Source of the DNA: Streptomyces violaceoruber
GTDB taxonomy: Bacteria; Actinomycetota; Actinomycetes; Streptomycetales; Streptomycetaceae
Length of the DNA stretch: 20,877 bases
Direction of reading: 5' to 3'
Assembly: GCA_000720805.1 (NCBI GenBank)
Contig: JODI01000113.1
Location: 1 to 20,877, forward strand
This document shows positions 20,782 through 20,877 of this stretch, in pieces. The notes under the pieces are model-generated. The model ran no database searches and was not told the origin of the DNA. It saw nothing but the letters and a program-made list of their open reading frames with translations. A program made the position numbers and the translations under genes. Each line of letters begins with the position of its first letter. Within the stretch, counting starts at the first letter, position 1.

Positions 20782-20877
20782 CTAGGGCCTGTTCCAGGTT
20801 CGGATCATCAGTTTCGGGTTCTGCCGGTGCCAGGCGGCCTGGGTCTGGTAGTTGTCGAGGGTGGCGCGTGGTGATCT
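20782..20877 (-). CDS. Possible C-terminal fragment of an unrecognised protein, cut by window edge
   Basis: On the minus strand a frame open to the edge reads TLDNYQTQAAWHRQNPKLMI and ends RTWNRP before TAG at 20782-20784, with mostly G/C third positions. It overlaps the upstream extension of the TPR regulator in another frame. Either it is the tail of a neighbouring gene, or it is part of the regulator's own N-terminus before an indel. The window is too short to decide. Confidence 0.25.
   Translation of the reverse strand, partial: RSPRATLDNYQTQAAWHRQNPKLMIRTWNRP

Noticed and set aside
1..20877. CRISPR array, tRNA or rRNA genes
   Set aside because: No spaced repeat array and no cloverleaf or rRNA-like stretch was found on either strand by eye; the branched palindrome at 17026-17078 lacks tRNA consensus elements.

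Overview
The window has the high-GC, wobble-GC-rich coding pattern, frequent GTG starts and 4-base stop/start overlaps of an actinomycete. Protein styles (IclR regulator, TPR regulator, IS21/IS3 relics) point to Streptomyces or a close relative.

Layout. 1-843: decayed left flank with the start of a broken IS3-type transposase and fragments of small genes. 844-4707, minus strand: an aromatic ring-opening module, transcribed as VOC/extradiol-type dioxygenase, flavin monooxygenase, FAH-family hydrolase and IclR regulator, with 4-base overlaps joining the first three. 4708-4895: divergent control region. 4896-11849, plus strand: benzaldehyde-type dehydrogenase, carotenoid-cleavage/lignostilbene-type oxygenase, two SDR dehydrogenases, a benzaldehyde-lyase-like ThDP enzyme and a second VOC protein. 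12000-16804, plus: a Liv-type ABC importer (fused double ATPase, lipoprotein, two permeases). 16805-17222: non-coding, with a branched palindrome. 17223-17984, minus: alpha/beta hydrolase. 18155-20877: an IS21 IstB relic, an unexplained gap, two tiny membrane/secreted proteins, and a TPR regulator whose tail is frameshifted.

How it may work together (inference). The central genes fit catabolism of two-ring aromatics joined by a two-carbon bridge (stilbenes, hydrobenzoins, benzoins; lignin- or plant-derived). The importer brings in substrate. The iron oxygenase would split a C=C bridge. The SDRs would oxidise an alcohol bridge to an alpha-hydroxyketone, and the benzaldehyde-lyase homologue would split that ketol. 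Both routes give aryl aldehydes, which the aldehyde dehydrogenase turns into benzoates. The divergent operon would hydroxylate the ring, open it and hydrolyse the product. I know of no described cluster with this exact combination.

Regulation. Two same-orientation copies of a 29-bp direct-repeat site (half-sites GTGTCCCG and GCGTCCCG/A, 13-bp AT-rich spacer, 21-bp period) lie in front of the two divergent operons and overlap their candidate -10 elements. A third, weaker copy lies ahead of the ABC operon. The IclR protein is the obvious candidate reader. Relics of insertion sequences on both sides suggest the island was acquired.
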